In this document: one piece after another, positions 9,161-19,138 of the stretch
How the letters are laid out: every line of letters begins with the position of its first letter
How positions within the stretch are numbered: position 1 is the first letter of the stretch
NCBI RefSeq assembly: GCF_001466305.1
Contig: NZ_JWID01000002.1
Coordinates: forward strand, 250,255-314,254
Reading direction: 5' to 3'
Length of the DNA: 64,000 nt
DNA from: Defluviitalea phaphyphila
GTDB lineage: Bacteria > Bacillota > Clostridia > Lachnospirales > Defluviitaleaceae
Notes under the pieces: generated by a model
What the model was told of the DNA's origin: nothing
The model's database searches: none
The model's input: the letters and a program-made list of their open reading frames with translations, nothing else
Made by a program: the position numbers and the translations under genes

Positions 9161-9172
9161 TGTTATCCTTTA
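9141..9172. terminator. Bidirectional terminator between the SDR gene and the MscS-like gene
   Basis: An 11-bp inverted repeat (TAAAGGATAAC / GTTATCCTTTA) with a 10-base loop sits between two convergent genes. It is followed by TTTT-rich sequence on the plus strand and by ATTTTTTAG on the minus strand. It overlaps the SDR stop codon and reaches the stop codon of the channel gene. Confidence 0.75.
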
Positions 9173-10402
9173 TTTTAAAATATAGCTTCTTAGGTCGTGA
9201 CTAGAAGGTTTTTGGAATATTTTTAATTCAAATATATCAGCAATGGCAAATATATGCTCAAATATATCAGATTGTATGTTTTCATAATTAATCCAATTAG
9301 TATCATTTACAAAAAAGTAAAGTTCTAAAGGTAATCCACATTCTCCAGAAGGAAGTTGTCTTACCATATGAATCATTTTTTTGTGAACCTTAGGATGATT
9401 TTTTAAATAATTTTCTATATATATCCTGAATATTCCTAAATTAGTGATATTAGTATTATTAATTAATAATTCATTATCAACTTTATTACTTTCATCATAG
9501 AGTTGTATTTCTTTTTCTTTTTCCATAATATAATTTGTTAAATAATTTATTTTTTTAAATTTTTCAAGCATTTGAGGTGAACATAATTTAATACTATTTA
9601 TATCTATATATATAGAACGTTTAATACGACGGCCTCCAGCTTCTTGCATTCCTCTCCAGTTTTTAAAAGAATCTGAAATAAGAGCATATGAAGGGATTGT
9701 AACTATAGTTTTATCAAAATTTTGCACTTTGACAGTATTTAAAGATATATCTATTACATCTCCATCCGCTCCATATTTAGGCATTTCAATCCAATCTCCA
9801 ATTCTAAGCATATCATTAGCAGATAATTGTATTCCTGCTACCAATCCAAGAATAGAATCTTTAAATACTAAAGAGAATACTGCGGTAAGAGCCCCTATAC
9901 TACTTAAAAGCACTATAGGATCTTTATCAATTAGATATGCGATAATTATAATTCCCATAATTATGTAGAAAATAATTTTAAATACTTGTATAATCCCTTT
10001 TATAGGTCGTTGTTTTGATACAGGATAAGTCTGATAAATATCGTGAAGAGCATCTATACCAGAGTTTACAACAAGAATACTAATTGATAAAATATATATT
10101 ATAGCAATTTTTTCAATTAGAGTTTGAAAAGGCCCAAATAATGGAGAAATTAAATAAGTAATTATACCGGGAATAATTTTGGCTAATCTCCTAAAAAATT
10201 TTCTTTTTAATAAATAATCGTCCCATTTAATTTTAGTTTGTTTTACAAATTTTGATAATAGAGACAATAATACTCTTGTTGTTATAAAATTTGCAATTAT
10301 ATAAATTAAGATTATTGCTAAAATTAATATGATCATAGAAGAAATTTTAAAATTGTCATTATTTAAATTATATGTTGATAATAGTTCTTCTATACTTTTC
10401 AT
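9170..10402 (-). CDS. Mechanosensitive ion channel of the MscS superfamily (YbdG-like)
   Basis: This 410-residue membrane protein has about five hydrophobic segments in the first 190 residues, then an MscS-type beta domain with GDWIEMPKYGADGDVIDISL, VQNFDKTIVTIPSYALI and a GRRIKRSIYIDI block. That block and the total length resemble E. coli YbdG (MscM group) rather than the short MscS. It would open under membrane tension to release solutes on hypo-osmotic shock. AAGGAGG lies 11 bases before the ATG (complement of 10400-10402). A good promoter lies upstream, and it stands alone as a one-gene unit. Confidence 0.88.
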   Translation of the reverse strand: MKSIEELLSTYNLNNDNFKISSMIILILAIILIYIIANFITTRVLLSLLSKFVKQTKIKWDDYLLKRKFFRRLAKIIPGIITYLISPLFGPFQTLIEKIAIIYILSISILVVNSGIDALHDIYQTYPVSKQRPIKGIIQVFKIIFYIIMGIIIIAYLIDKDPIVLLSSIGALTAVFSLVFKDSILGLVAGIQLSANDMLRIGDWIEMPKYGADGDVIDISLNTVKVQNFDKTIVTIPSYALISDSFKNWRGMQEAGGRRIKRSIYIDINSIKLCSPQMLEKFKKINYLTNYIMEKEKEIQLYDESNKVDNELLINNTNITNLGIFRIYIENYLKNHPKVHKKMIHMVRQLPSGECGLPLELYFFVNDTNWINYENIQSDIFEHIFAIADIFELKIFQKPSSHDLRSYILK

Positions 10403-10459
10403 TAAATTTAATACCTCCTTACTTTGTAAATTTTAATTTAAAAATATTTTCAGATGTAA

Positions 10460-10488
10460 ATTATAACATTAATATATATTTGGTACAA
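10460..10488 (-). promoter_or_regulatory. SigA-type promoter of the MscS-like gene
   Basis: Read on the minus strand, TTGTAC (complement of 10483-10488) and TATAAT (complement of 10460-10465) are separated by 17 bases, about 58 bases before the start codon. Confidence 0.65.
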
Positions 10489-10563
10489 GAAAGGGTGCTA
10501 TAACTTATATAAAAACATAATATTGGAATTATAAAGTATTAAAATAATTTTAGGAGGAAAGAA

Positions 10564-11445
10564 ATGAGTTATATAATATCGAAAGAAACAAAGAAAACTA
10601 TTTTAAAACTTCAACAAAGCGAAGTAACAGAACAAGCTATTTATTTTAACTTAGCAAGGAGAGTAAAAAATAAGTCAGAAAGAGAGATATTACAAAGAAT
10701 AGGAAGGGAAGAAGGAGTACATAGTGAAATTTGGAGTAAATATACTAATAAAAAATTAACTCCTAATAGATTTAAAGTATTTTTATTTACTTTACTGAGT
10801 ATTATCTTTGGATATACTTTTACTATTAAAATTATGGAAAAAGGTGAGCATAATGCTCAAGGAATATATACAAAATTATCATCAGAAATCCCAGAAGCAA
10901 AAAAAATACAAGAAGAAGAAGAAAAGCATGAACATGATTTAATTAGTTTATTAGATGAAGAAAGATTGCAGTATGTTGGTTCCATGGTATTAGGTTTAAA
11001 TGATGCTTTAGTAGAATTAACTGGAACTTTAGCAGGAATAAGCTTTGCATTGCAAAATACTAAACTTGTAGCTCTTTCGGGGTTAATTACAGGAATTTCA
11101 GCAACATTATCCATGGCTTCTTCAGAATATTTATCAGCTCGTTCTGAAGGAAATACAAATGCTTTAAAAGCATCTATATATATAGGACTTATGTATATAT
11201 TTGCTGTAATTTTATTAGTTCTTCCATATTTAATATTACCCAATGATCAATTCATTTCTGCTCTTATTATTATGTTGTTTACAGTTATAATTATTATATT
11301 TGCTTTTACATATTATATTTCTGTGGCTAAAGATCTTACTTTTAAAAAGAGATTTATAGAGATGGCTACTATTAGTTTATCAGTAGCAGCTCTTTCGTTT
11401 ATAGTTGGAATTTTAGTAAAACAATTTTTAGGGATAGATGTATAG
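10564..11445 (+). CDS. VIT1/CCC1-family Fe/Mn transporter with N-terminal ferritin-like domain
   Basis: This 293-residue protein fuses two parts. Residues 1-130 form a rubrerythrin/ferritin-like helical domain with probable metal ligands (Glu20/Glu23, Glu50-x2-His53, Glu95, and the EEEEKHEH cluster at 117-124). Residues 138-293 form a VIT1/CCC1 transporter with LGLNDALVELTGTLAG and several membrane helices. Members of this family move Fe2+ or Mn2+ out of the cytoplasm, and a ferritin-like head is thought to sense or hand over iron. AGGAGG precedes ATG 10564. There is no terminator before the next gene, 42 bases away, so read-through is possible. Confidence 0.87.
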   Translation: MSYIISKETKKTILKLQQSEVTEQAIYFNLARRVKNKSEREILQRIGREEGVHSEIWSKYTNKKLTPNRFKVFLFTLLSIIFGYTFTIKIMEKGEHNAQGIYTKLSSEIPEAKKIQEEEEKHEHDLISLLDEERLQYVGSMVLGLNDALVELTGTLAGISFALQNTKLVALSGLITGISATLSMASSEYLSARSEGNTNALKASIYIGLMYIFAVILLVLPYLILPNDQFISALIIMLFTVIIIIFAFTYYISVAKDLTFKKRFIEMATISLSVAALSFIVGILVKQFLGIDV

Positions 11446-11487
11446 AATCTTAATATAAAAAATTAAACAACTAAGAGGGATTAGCTT

Positions 11488-13454
11488 ATGAAAAAAACTA
11501 TAGGAATTCTTGCCCATGTTGATGCAGGGAAAACAACTTTTTCAGAACAATTATTATATTATACAGGAAGTATTAGAACTCTTGGGAGAGTGGACCATAA
11601 GACGTCTCATATGGACACTAATGAAATAGAACAAACAAAAGGTATAACTATATTTGCTGATCAATGTAGTTTTACTTATAAAGAAGATACATATTATCTT
11701 ATAGACACTCCTGGTCATGTGGATTTTTCTACGGAGACAGAGCGTATTATTAAAGTTTTAGATTATGCTATTTTACTTATAAGTGGTACTTCGGGAGTTC
11801 AGGCTCATACTAACACTTTATTTAAGTTATTAAAATCTTATAAAATTCCTACTTTTATATTTATTAATAAATCGGATGTACAAAGTTTTAGTTTAGAAGG
11901 TATATTAAAAGATATAAAAAATAAATTAACAAAGGATATTTTATATATTAATTCTTATAAAGATATTATTGAGTTAAATGTAGAACTTGTAGAATTTGCA
12001 GCAGAAAGAGATGAAGAATTTCTAGAGATTTACTTAAATGATAATTATTCTGTGGATAATTTAAAAAAAGTTTTAAAAGATTTAATTAAAAGACAATCAT
12101 GTTTTCCAGTTATGAAAGGTTCTGCTTTAAAAGGAAAAGGAATAGAGAATTTTTGGAAATTTTTTCAATGCTTTCAGAAACTTATTATAAAGAATCAGAG
12201 AAAGATTCTTTTATAGGAAAGGTTTATAAAATAAGGTACGATGATAAAGGCAATAGATTGACATTTATAAAGGCATTATCTGGGAAAATACAGATTAAAG
12301 ATGAATTTAACTTTAAACAAAATAATAAAAGTTTTATAGAAAAAGTCAATGAAATTAGAGTATATGATGGTAAGAAATACAAAAGTAAGCAGATTGCTTT
12401 TGCTGGAGAAATATTTGCTGTAACAGGATTAAAAACTCCTAAATGTGGATATACTTTAAAAAAAGAAGAAATTGTTAATGTACAAGAAAAATATCATTTA
12501 ATTCCTGCACTTCAGTCTAAGATTAATATTTTAGATGGAACAGATATAAATATATGCATGGAAAAATTAAAAATATTAGAAGAAGAAGACCCTATGTTAT
12601 CTGTATCTTATTTAAAAGATACAAAAGAAATAATAATTAGTGTAATGGGTAAAATCCAGTTAGAAGTTTTAGAACAAATAATGTTATCAAGATTTAATAT
12701 AGCAATTTCTTTTGAAAAACCTAAAGTACAATATAGAGAAACTATTGCCTCGCCGGTAGTTGGATATGGACATTTCGAACCCCTTAGACACTATGCAGAA
12801 GTACAGTTAAGATTAGAGCCTAATTTTCGTGGGAGTGGTATTACTTTTGAAAATGAGTGTTCAGTAGATGATTTACCACTAAATTATCAAAGAGCAGTAG
12901 AGACTCATGTTTTTGAAAAAATACATAAAGGGGTATTAACCGGTTCTCCTATAACAGATATAAAAGTTATTTTACAAAATGGACGGGCTCACATAAAACA
13001 TACAGATGGAGGAGATTTTAGAGAAGCTACTTATAGAGCAATAAGACAAGGACTTGAAAAGGCAGAGTCTGTATTATTAGAACCATTTTACGTTTTTGAA
13101 ATTTATATAGAAGAAAAATTTTTAGGAAGAGTACTTTCTGATATACAAAGATTAAGAGGAACTTGTAATCCTCCTGTACAAACTGGCGAAAATGTATATA
13201 TTAAAGGGAGAGGGCCAGTTGAAACTTTTATGGAATATGCATCTGAATTTGCTTCTTTTACAAAAGGAAAAGGAAGTATTAGTTTATTATTTGATGGATA
13301 TGATATATGTGAAATTGCAGAAGAAGTTATTAAAAAAATTGGGTATGATAAAGATAAAGATTTAGAAAATACATCTTCATCAATTTTTTGTTCTAAAGGA
13401 ACTTCATTTATAGTTCCTTGGTATGAAGCAGAAAAATATATGCATACTATTTAA
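11488..13454 (+). pseudogene. Tet(M)/EF-G-like ribosomal protection GTPase, single-base frameshift
   Basis: Two overlapping frames (11488-12216 and the -1 frame reading through to 13454) together encode about 655 residues, the size of Tet(M)-class factors. The first carries AHVDAGKTT (residues 9-17), DTPGH (73-77) and NKSD (127-130). The second carries domains II-V, including a domain IV segment VQLRLEPNFRGSG. The frames join cleanly if one T is added to the run at 12150-12154, giving GIENFLEIFSML. So one T is missing, or slippage occurs there. The C-terminus differs clearly from my memory of Tet(M), so tetracycline resistance should not be assumed; a house-keeping EF-G paralogue is equally possible. 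Confidence 0.8.
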
Positions 13455-13460
13455 AAAATA

Positions 13461-13518
13461 AAAAATCTTAATTACGGATTATAAATTTATATTACTTTAA
13501 TCCGTAATTAAGATTTTT
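13461..13518. terminator. Long bidirectional terminator hairpin
   Basis: A perfect 21-bp inverted repeat (13461-13481 and 13498-13518, core TTAATTACGGATTA) with a 16-base loop is flanked by A5 and T5. It serves the GTPase gene on the plus strand and the remnant on the minus strand. Confidence 0.9.
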
Positions 13519-13519
13519 A

Positions 13520-13885
13520 TTATATATCATGATTAAATAAATTTTGTTTTTCATATATAATTCCAGATATTATTAAATCTTTTTTTGATATATTAGGGCT
13601 ATTTAATTTAATTTCTTCTAATGCAGAAGATATGTCAATTGCTAAATCCATTATAGCTCCAGAACATGCAAGATAAATTCCAGCTTGAAAAATATTGGTT
13701 AAGTTAAGATTTATAAATCCAGCATATAATAAAGCCTCTGACCATTGCATAACAGCTCCATGAATATTAAATATTTTGCCAAAGACAATAGCAAGTAAAC
13801 AAGTGATTAAAGAACAAGCCATTGAGCTAATAATAGCAGCAAAAGCTTTTTTAGTAAATCCTGCAACTATTAATAGAGTACATAA
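13520..13885 (-). pseudogene. YibE/F family membrane protein remnant
   Basis: The open frame on the minus strand encodes the end of a YibE/F-like membrane protein. It has an IVAGFTKKAFAAI block (before the internal ATG at 13822), a hydrophobic stretch, then SGAIMDLAIDISSALEEI and PNISKKDLIISG. The family signature with a conserved Gly/Asp-rich membrane segment is recognisable. The frame has a stop just upstream (complement of 13886-13888) and lacks the whole N-terminal half. After the IISG segment it ends in an unrelated 14-residue tail, so the normal C-terminal helices are missing too. Full-length family members are several hundred residues. No ribosome binding site was found, so this is a decayed gene. 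Confidence 0.6.
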
Positions 13886-14095
13886 TTATTTAAAATATGA
13901 GTTAATGTAACAGATAGGGGATTATAATTTCCATATAAATTTTAAAATTTTTAATATTATATTAAAGTATTTTATTGACATAATATTTAAGAATTCATAC
14001 AATATACTTAATAATATTATTTAGAAAATTATAAATATATTTTAATAATAATTGTAAATAAATACTATATAAAAAATAAATAATTTGGGGGAATT
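13886..14095 (+). promoter_or_regulatory. Intergenic region with SigA-type promoter of the hybrid kinase
   Basis: This AT-rich gap holds one strong element: TTGACA (13975-13980), 17 bases, TACAAT (13998-14003). It predicts an untranslated leader of about 85 bases before ATG 14096, preceded by GGGGG as ribosome binding site. I saw no riboswitch fold (for example no GEMM-type core) in the leader. Confidence 0.7.
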
Positions 14096-16975
14096 ATGCG
14101 TAAATGTAGTTTTTTTACTATAGGTTTGTTTATAATTTTATTTCATTTTTTTTTATTTAATAATATTCAAGCCGTAGTTTGGGATTCTAATATCGAATTA
14201 ACAGATAATGAAATAAAATTTATTAATGAAAATCCTGTAATACGTGTAGGTATTGACCCAAAGTTTGTACCTTTTGAATTTATTGATAAAGATGGAAGGT
14301 ATAAAGGAATAGCATCAGATTATTTAAATATGATTAGTAAAAAAACTGGATTAAAATTTAAAGTTATGGAAGGATTAACTTGGGTAGAAGCTTATGAAGA
14401 AGCTCTTGAGGGTAATATTGATGTTCTTGCTGCTATTTCAAAAACGGAAGAAAGAGAAAACCATTTTCTTTTTTCGAAACCTTATTATAATTTTAAAAGG
14501 GTAATTGTGGTAAGAGATACAAAAAGAATTAGTGGAATTCAAGATTTACAGGGGAAAACAGTTGCAGTACAAAAAAATAGTTCCCATCATAGTTATCTTT
14601 TATCATATCCCAAAATTAATCTTAGTTTATATAATTCTGTAGAAGAAGCATTAACTGCAGTAGCTAGTGGAACGGAAGATTTTTTTGTAGGAAATTTAGC
14701 TACAACTAATTATATTATACGTTCAAATGCTTTAACAAATTTAAAATTTGTTGCTTTTGAACAAGAAGAAGAACAGGGTATTCATATTGCAGTACGTAAG
14801 GATTGGCCAGAATTAATTAGTATTATAAATAAGGCAATAGATGCTATAACAGAAGAAGAAAAAATATCTATTATTAATAAATGGATAGATTTAAATACAG
14901 AAAATAATTATAAAGAAATAATAAAGGCAATACTTATTATAGGAGGAATTGTAGTAATAGCATTAATAATCTCCTCTTATTGGATAATTCGTTTAAAAAA
15001 AGAAATAGAAAAGAGAAAAAAAATACAAGAAGATTTAGAAATAGCGAAAAAAGAAGCAGAAAAGGCAAATCAATTTAAATCTAGTTTTCTAGCAAGGATG
15101 TCTCATGAAATAAGAACTCCGCTTAATGCCATTATTGGTATGACATATTTGTTAAAGAAGACAAAGATAAATCTTACTCAAAAAATGTATATAGATAGAA
15201 TTATTCAATCTTCATCTAATATGTTATCTATAGTTAATGATATTCTTGATTTTTCTAAGATTGAAGCTGGAAAAGTCGAATTAGAATATATATCTTTTGA
15301 TTTAGATAAATTAATTTATGATGTAATTAATATTGTTTCTTATAAGATTGATGAAAAAAAAATAGGGTTAAATTTATCAAAAGATCCTTTAATTCCTAAT
15401 TGGTTTATAGGAGATGAAAAAAGAATAGAACAAATTCTTTTAAACTTATTAAATAATGCGATTAAATTTACAGAAAAAGGAGAAGTTTCATTAGAGATAA
15501 GATTAATTGCTAAAGAAGGTAGTAAATATCATCTTTCATTTATTATAAAAGATACGGGAATAGGAATGACACAGGAACAAATAAATAAACTATTTACCCC
15601 ATTTACTCAAGCAGATGTTAGTATTAGTAGAAAATTTGGAGGAACTGGTTTAGGATTGTCCATTGTAAAAAATTTTGTTGATATGATGAATGGAGAAATT
15701 AAAGTTTATAGTACAGAAGGAGAAGGCTCTACTTTTATTGTTAGATTATCTTTAAATTTAGACGAAAAAAAAGAATTAGAATATAAAGCATCCATATCTA
15801 AAGAGCATTTTAAAAATATTAAAATACTTATATTAGAAAAAAATACTTCTAATATGAACATAATAGCTAATTATTTAAGAACATTTGGAATAGAATGTGA
15901 GCTTACAACATCAGAGACAAGTGCACTTAGTATGCTAGAATCTACTACGGGAAAATTTTCCAAACCTTTTGATTTAGTAATTATTGATTATGAAACTCCT
16001 ATAGGAGGAGGATTTAGATTTGTTGATTGCATTAAAAAGAATAAAAATATTCCTAAATTGCCTAAAATTATTATGATGCTTCCAATAATGCGAGAAGACC
16101 TTTTTGATAGATTGGAAAAGCATGAAATAGATTTTGGGATAGGGAAGCCAGTTATTCCTTCCATATTATTTAATGCAATATTAGAAATATTTAAGTTAAA
16201 AGTTGTAGCAGCAAATCAAAGTTATAGAATGATTGAAAAAAATAATAAACCACTAGATGGGTCTTATACAGTTTTATTAGTTGAAGATAATCAGACTAAT
16301 CAACTAATAGCAAGTTCACTTCTTGAACAAATGGGAATAAATGTAATAATTGCAAATGATGGAGAACAAGGTATTAAGCTTTTTAAAGAATATTATAATA
16401 CAATAGATTTGATTTTAATGGATTTACATATGCCAGTTATGAATGGATATGAGGCATCAAAAGCAATTAGAAAATTATCAAAGACAGTACCTATTGTGGC
16501 TATGACTGCTGATGTGGTTAATGGAGTTAAAGAAGAATGTGAAAAAAATGGGATTTATAATTATATAAGTAAACCTTTTGATCCCGAATATTTTATACAA
16601 AAAATCAAAAGTATACTCAATCAAAATCATTTTAATAAACATATTCTTGATGAAATATCAGGAATAAAAAATTTAGGGAATAATATAGAACTTTATAATA
16701 AAGTGTTAGATGAATATTATAAAGAAAATATTAATGTTATAGAAAAGTTGGAAAAGACTATAAATAACAATAATTATTTTGAAGCAGAACAAATTATTCA
16801 TAAAATAAAAAGTAGTTCAGCTAGTATTGGGGCAAAGAAGGTACATGAACTTTGTGTTAAATTTCAAAAAGCATTAAAAGAAAATGACAAAGAAAATATA
16901 AATTTATTTTATAGAGAATTTAAAGAAACATTTTCTAAATTACTTGAAGAAATTTTAGAAAGAAGGAGTAAATAA
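14096..16975 (+). CDS. Hybrid sensor histidine kinase: SBP3 sensor, HisKA, HATPase, two receivers, HPt
   Basis: This 959-residue protein has an N-terminal signal/anchor, then a bacterial extracellular solute-binding family 3 sensor (about 40-270, with IRVGIDPKFVPFEF), a membrane helix (about 278-300) and a HisKA domain with His337 in MSHEIRTPLN. The HATPase domain has NLLNNAIKFT, DTGIGM and GGTGLGLS. A first receiver has Asp631 but a degenerate acidic pair (ILEKN). A second canonical receiver has Asp776 (LMDLHMPVMNG), and the C-terminal HPt has His902 (IIHKIKSSS). The sensor may bind an amino acid or similar solute, by family. The next gene, 39 bases on, starts with a receiver and is a likely phosphate acceptor. 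Confidence 0.93.
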   Translation: MRKCSFFTIGLFIILFHFFLFNNIQAVVWDSNIELTDNEIKFINENPVIRVGIDPKFVPFEFIDKDGRYKGIASDYLNMISKKTGLKFKVMEGLTWVEAYEEALEGNIDVLAAISKTEERENHFLFSKPYYNFKRVIVVRDTKRISGIQDLQGKTVAVQKNSSHHSYLLSYPKINLSLYNSVEEALTAVASGTEDFFVGNLATTNYIIRSNALTNLKFVAFEQEEEQGIHIAVRKDWPELISIINKAIDAITEEEKISIINKWIDLNTENNYKEIIKAILIIGGIVVIALIISSYWIIRLKKEIEKRKKIQEDLEIAKKEAEKANQFKSSFLARMSHEIRTPLNAIIGMTYLLKKTKINLTQKMYIDRIIQSSSNMLSIVNDILDFSKIEAGKVELEYISFDLDKLIYDVINIVSYKIDEKKIGLNLSKDPLIPNWFIGDEKRIEQILLNLLNNAIKFTEKGEVSLEIRLIAKEGSKYHLSFIIKDTGIGMTQEQINKLFTPFTQADVSISRKFGGTGLGLSIVKNFVDMMNGEIKVYSTEGEGSTFIVRLSLNLDEKKELEYKASISKEHFKNIKILILEKNTSNMNIIANYLRTFGIECELTTSETSALSMLESTTGKFSKPFDLVIIDYETPIGGGFRFVDCIKKNKNIPKLPKIIMMLPIMREDLFDRLEKHEIDFGIGKPVIPSILFNAILEIFKLKVVAANQSYRMIEKNNKPLDGSYTVLLVEDNQTNQLIASSLLEQMGINVIIANDGEQGIKLFKEYYNTIDLILMDLHMPVMNGYEASKAIRKLSKTVPIVAMTADVVNGVKEECEKNGIYNYISKPFDPEYFIQKIKSILNQNHFNKHILDEISGIKNLGNNIELYNKVLDEYYKENINVIEKLEKTINNNNYFEAEQIIHKIKSSSASIGAKKVHELCVKFQKALKENDKENINLFYREFKETFSKLLEEILERRSK

Positions 16976-17014
16976 AGCAATGGTTGGAAGTAAAAATATT
17001 AAAGGAGGGTAGGT

Positions 17015-19097
17015 ATGAATACTAAGATTTTAATTGTAGATGATTCTAGTACAGATCTTATAATTATTAATGACATATTAAAAGAATATGATACTGTGAC
17101 AGCTAAAAATGGTAAAGAAGCTTTAAAAATACTAGAAGAACATTCAGATATTGACTTAATTATTCTTGATTTAAATATGCCTGTATTAGATGGATTTAAA
17201 TTATTAGAAGTATTAAAATCTGACAAAAGATTTAAGAATATAAGAATTATTATTTTAACTAACTATGATGAAACAGATAAAGAAATAAAAGGATTAAAAT
17301 TAGGGGCAATAGATTATATAAGGAAACCTGTTCATTTAGAAGCTTTAAAAACTAGAATAAGTATTCATGTTAAATTGTTAAAAGCAGAAAAAATTTTAGC
17401 AGAAAAATTAAATGAAAGTAATTTAACTTTAGATACTTTATTAGACCAAGTTCCGCTTGGAATAGCTATATTTTCAGAAAATAGATTTAATTTAAATGAT
17501 GACTCTAATATATTAATGATGAATTCAAAATTTGAACAAATTATGGGAAGAAAAAAAGAAGAGCTAATTAAGTATGGATGGGAAAAAATTATTCATCCTA
17601 AAGATTTACAAGAAGATATTAAAAAGTATAATGAATTTTTACAAAAAAAAATAAATGGTTATTCCATGCAACAAAGATATATTAAACCTGATGGAAGTAT
17701 TACTTGGGTAGATATGACAATTTCTCCAATCAAATTCGGTAAAAATAAAGATTTTAATCATATTTGTATTATTCAAGATATTACTATAAAAAAAGAACAG
17801 GAGATAAAACTTAAACATATAAATGAGATAGATTTTCTTACTAATTTGTATAATCGAAGATATCTTGAAAATATAATAAAAAGAGATTTAAAAACAAAAG
17901 AGAATAAAGCCATTGTTCTTCTTAATTTAAAAAAAATAAACAATATTAATTTAACTTATGGATATAATTTATGCGAATCAATAATTAAAGAACTTACTAT
18001 AAAATTGTCTAAGCTAGTTACAGAACATTGTAATTTATATCAGATATCTTTTGAAAGATTAGCTTTCTATATTATTAAATATAATGATAGTAAAGAATTA
18101 GTAGATTTTTGTGAAAAAATCATAGAAATAATAAGTTCCGATCAAATTTTAAATATTGTAGGTGTAGGAATTGGAATTATAGAGATTAATAAATTTAATT
18201 ATGATGCAGAAAATATTATAAAACATGTGTCAACTGTTGCAGAACGAATTGATGAAAATAAAATCTTTGGATATAGATTTTTTGATAAGGACCTAGAATT
18301 AGAAATTACTAGAGAAAAAGAAATAAAAGAATCTCTAATGAATTTATTAAAACCAAATTCAAAAGACTATTTTTATTTACAATATCAACCTATTATTAAT
18401 TTAAAAAATAATAAAATAGAAAGTCTTGAAGCTTTGGTACGTTTAAATAGTCATAAACTAGGATATGTATCTCCAATGGAATTTATTCCCATAGCTGAAG
18501 AAACTCAGTTAATTATTCCTCTAGGTAAAAAAATTATTTATAATATATGTATATTTTTAAAAAAAACTTGAATCATTAGGATTTAATGATGTAAAAATTT
18601 TTGCTAATGTGTCAGGTCTTCAGTTAATTAGAGATGAATTTATTAATGAAATAATTGATATTTTAGAAGATACCAAAATTAACCCATCTAATTTTGGTAT
18701 CGAAATAACAGAAACCATTTTTGCTGGTAATTATAATGTTATAAATAAAAAGCTAAAAAAACTTAAAAAATTAGGAATAAAGATTACCATTGATGATTTT
18801 GGGACAGGATATTCTTCTTTTGCTTACGAAAGTGAATTACAAGTAAATTGTTTAAAAATTGATAAATATTTTATTAATAAATTATTATATACTGATAATG
18901 ATAAATCTGTTATAGGCGATATTATTTCTATGGCTCATAGATTAGGACATTATGTTATAGCAGAAGGAGTTGAATATGAAGAACAGAAAAAATATTTAAT
19001 TGCACATAATTGTGATATGGTACAAGGATATTTATTTAGTAAGCCTCTTGACGAAGATGATGTAATAGATTTATTAAAACAATATAAATGTGGTTAA
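17015..19097 (+). pseudogene. REC-PAS-GGDEF(degenerate)-EAL protein, single-base frameshift
   Basis: The first frame (17015-18571) has a receiver (Asp52, LILDLNMPVLDG), a PAS domain (about 145-262), a GGDEF-like domain whose signature is SFERL instead of GGDEF, and the start of an EAL domain (SLEALVRL). It stops early after an A8 run at 18559-18566. Removing one A joins it to the frame ending at 19097, which holds FANVSGLQL, EITET, IDDFGTGYSS, KIDK and AEGVE, so all the usual EAL metal and catalytic motifs are present. If intact it would be a phospho-controlled c-di-GMP phosphodiesterase of about 693 residues without cyclase activity. The indel is a lesion, a sequencing error or a slippage site. 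Confidence 0.82.
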
Positions 19098-19138
19098 AAT
19101 AAAAATATAAAATATTAATTTAGAAAAGGATGATAAAT

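Noticed and set aside
12150..12156. Programmed -1 frameshift signal in the GTPase gene
   Set aside because: The sequence in the zero frame reads GAG AAT TTT TGG. It does not give a canonical X XXY YYZ heptamer, and no obvious downstream stem was seen. A homopolymer indel is the simpler explanation.
11488..13454. Annotation as a tetracycline resistance gene
   Set aside because: The GTPase motifs fit, but the C-terminal half differs from my memory of Tet(M), so resistance is not supported by sequence alone.
14004..14095. c-di-GMP (GEMM) riboswitch before the hybrid kinase
   Set aside because: No GEMM core motif and almost no G/C pairs are present in the leader.
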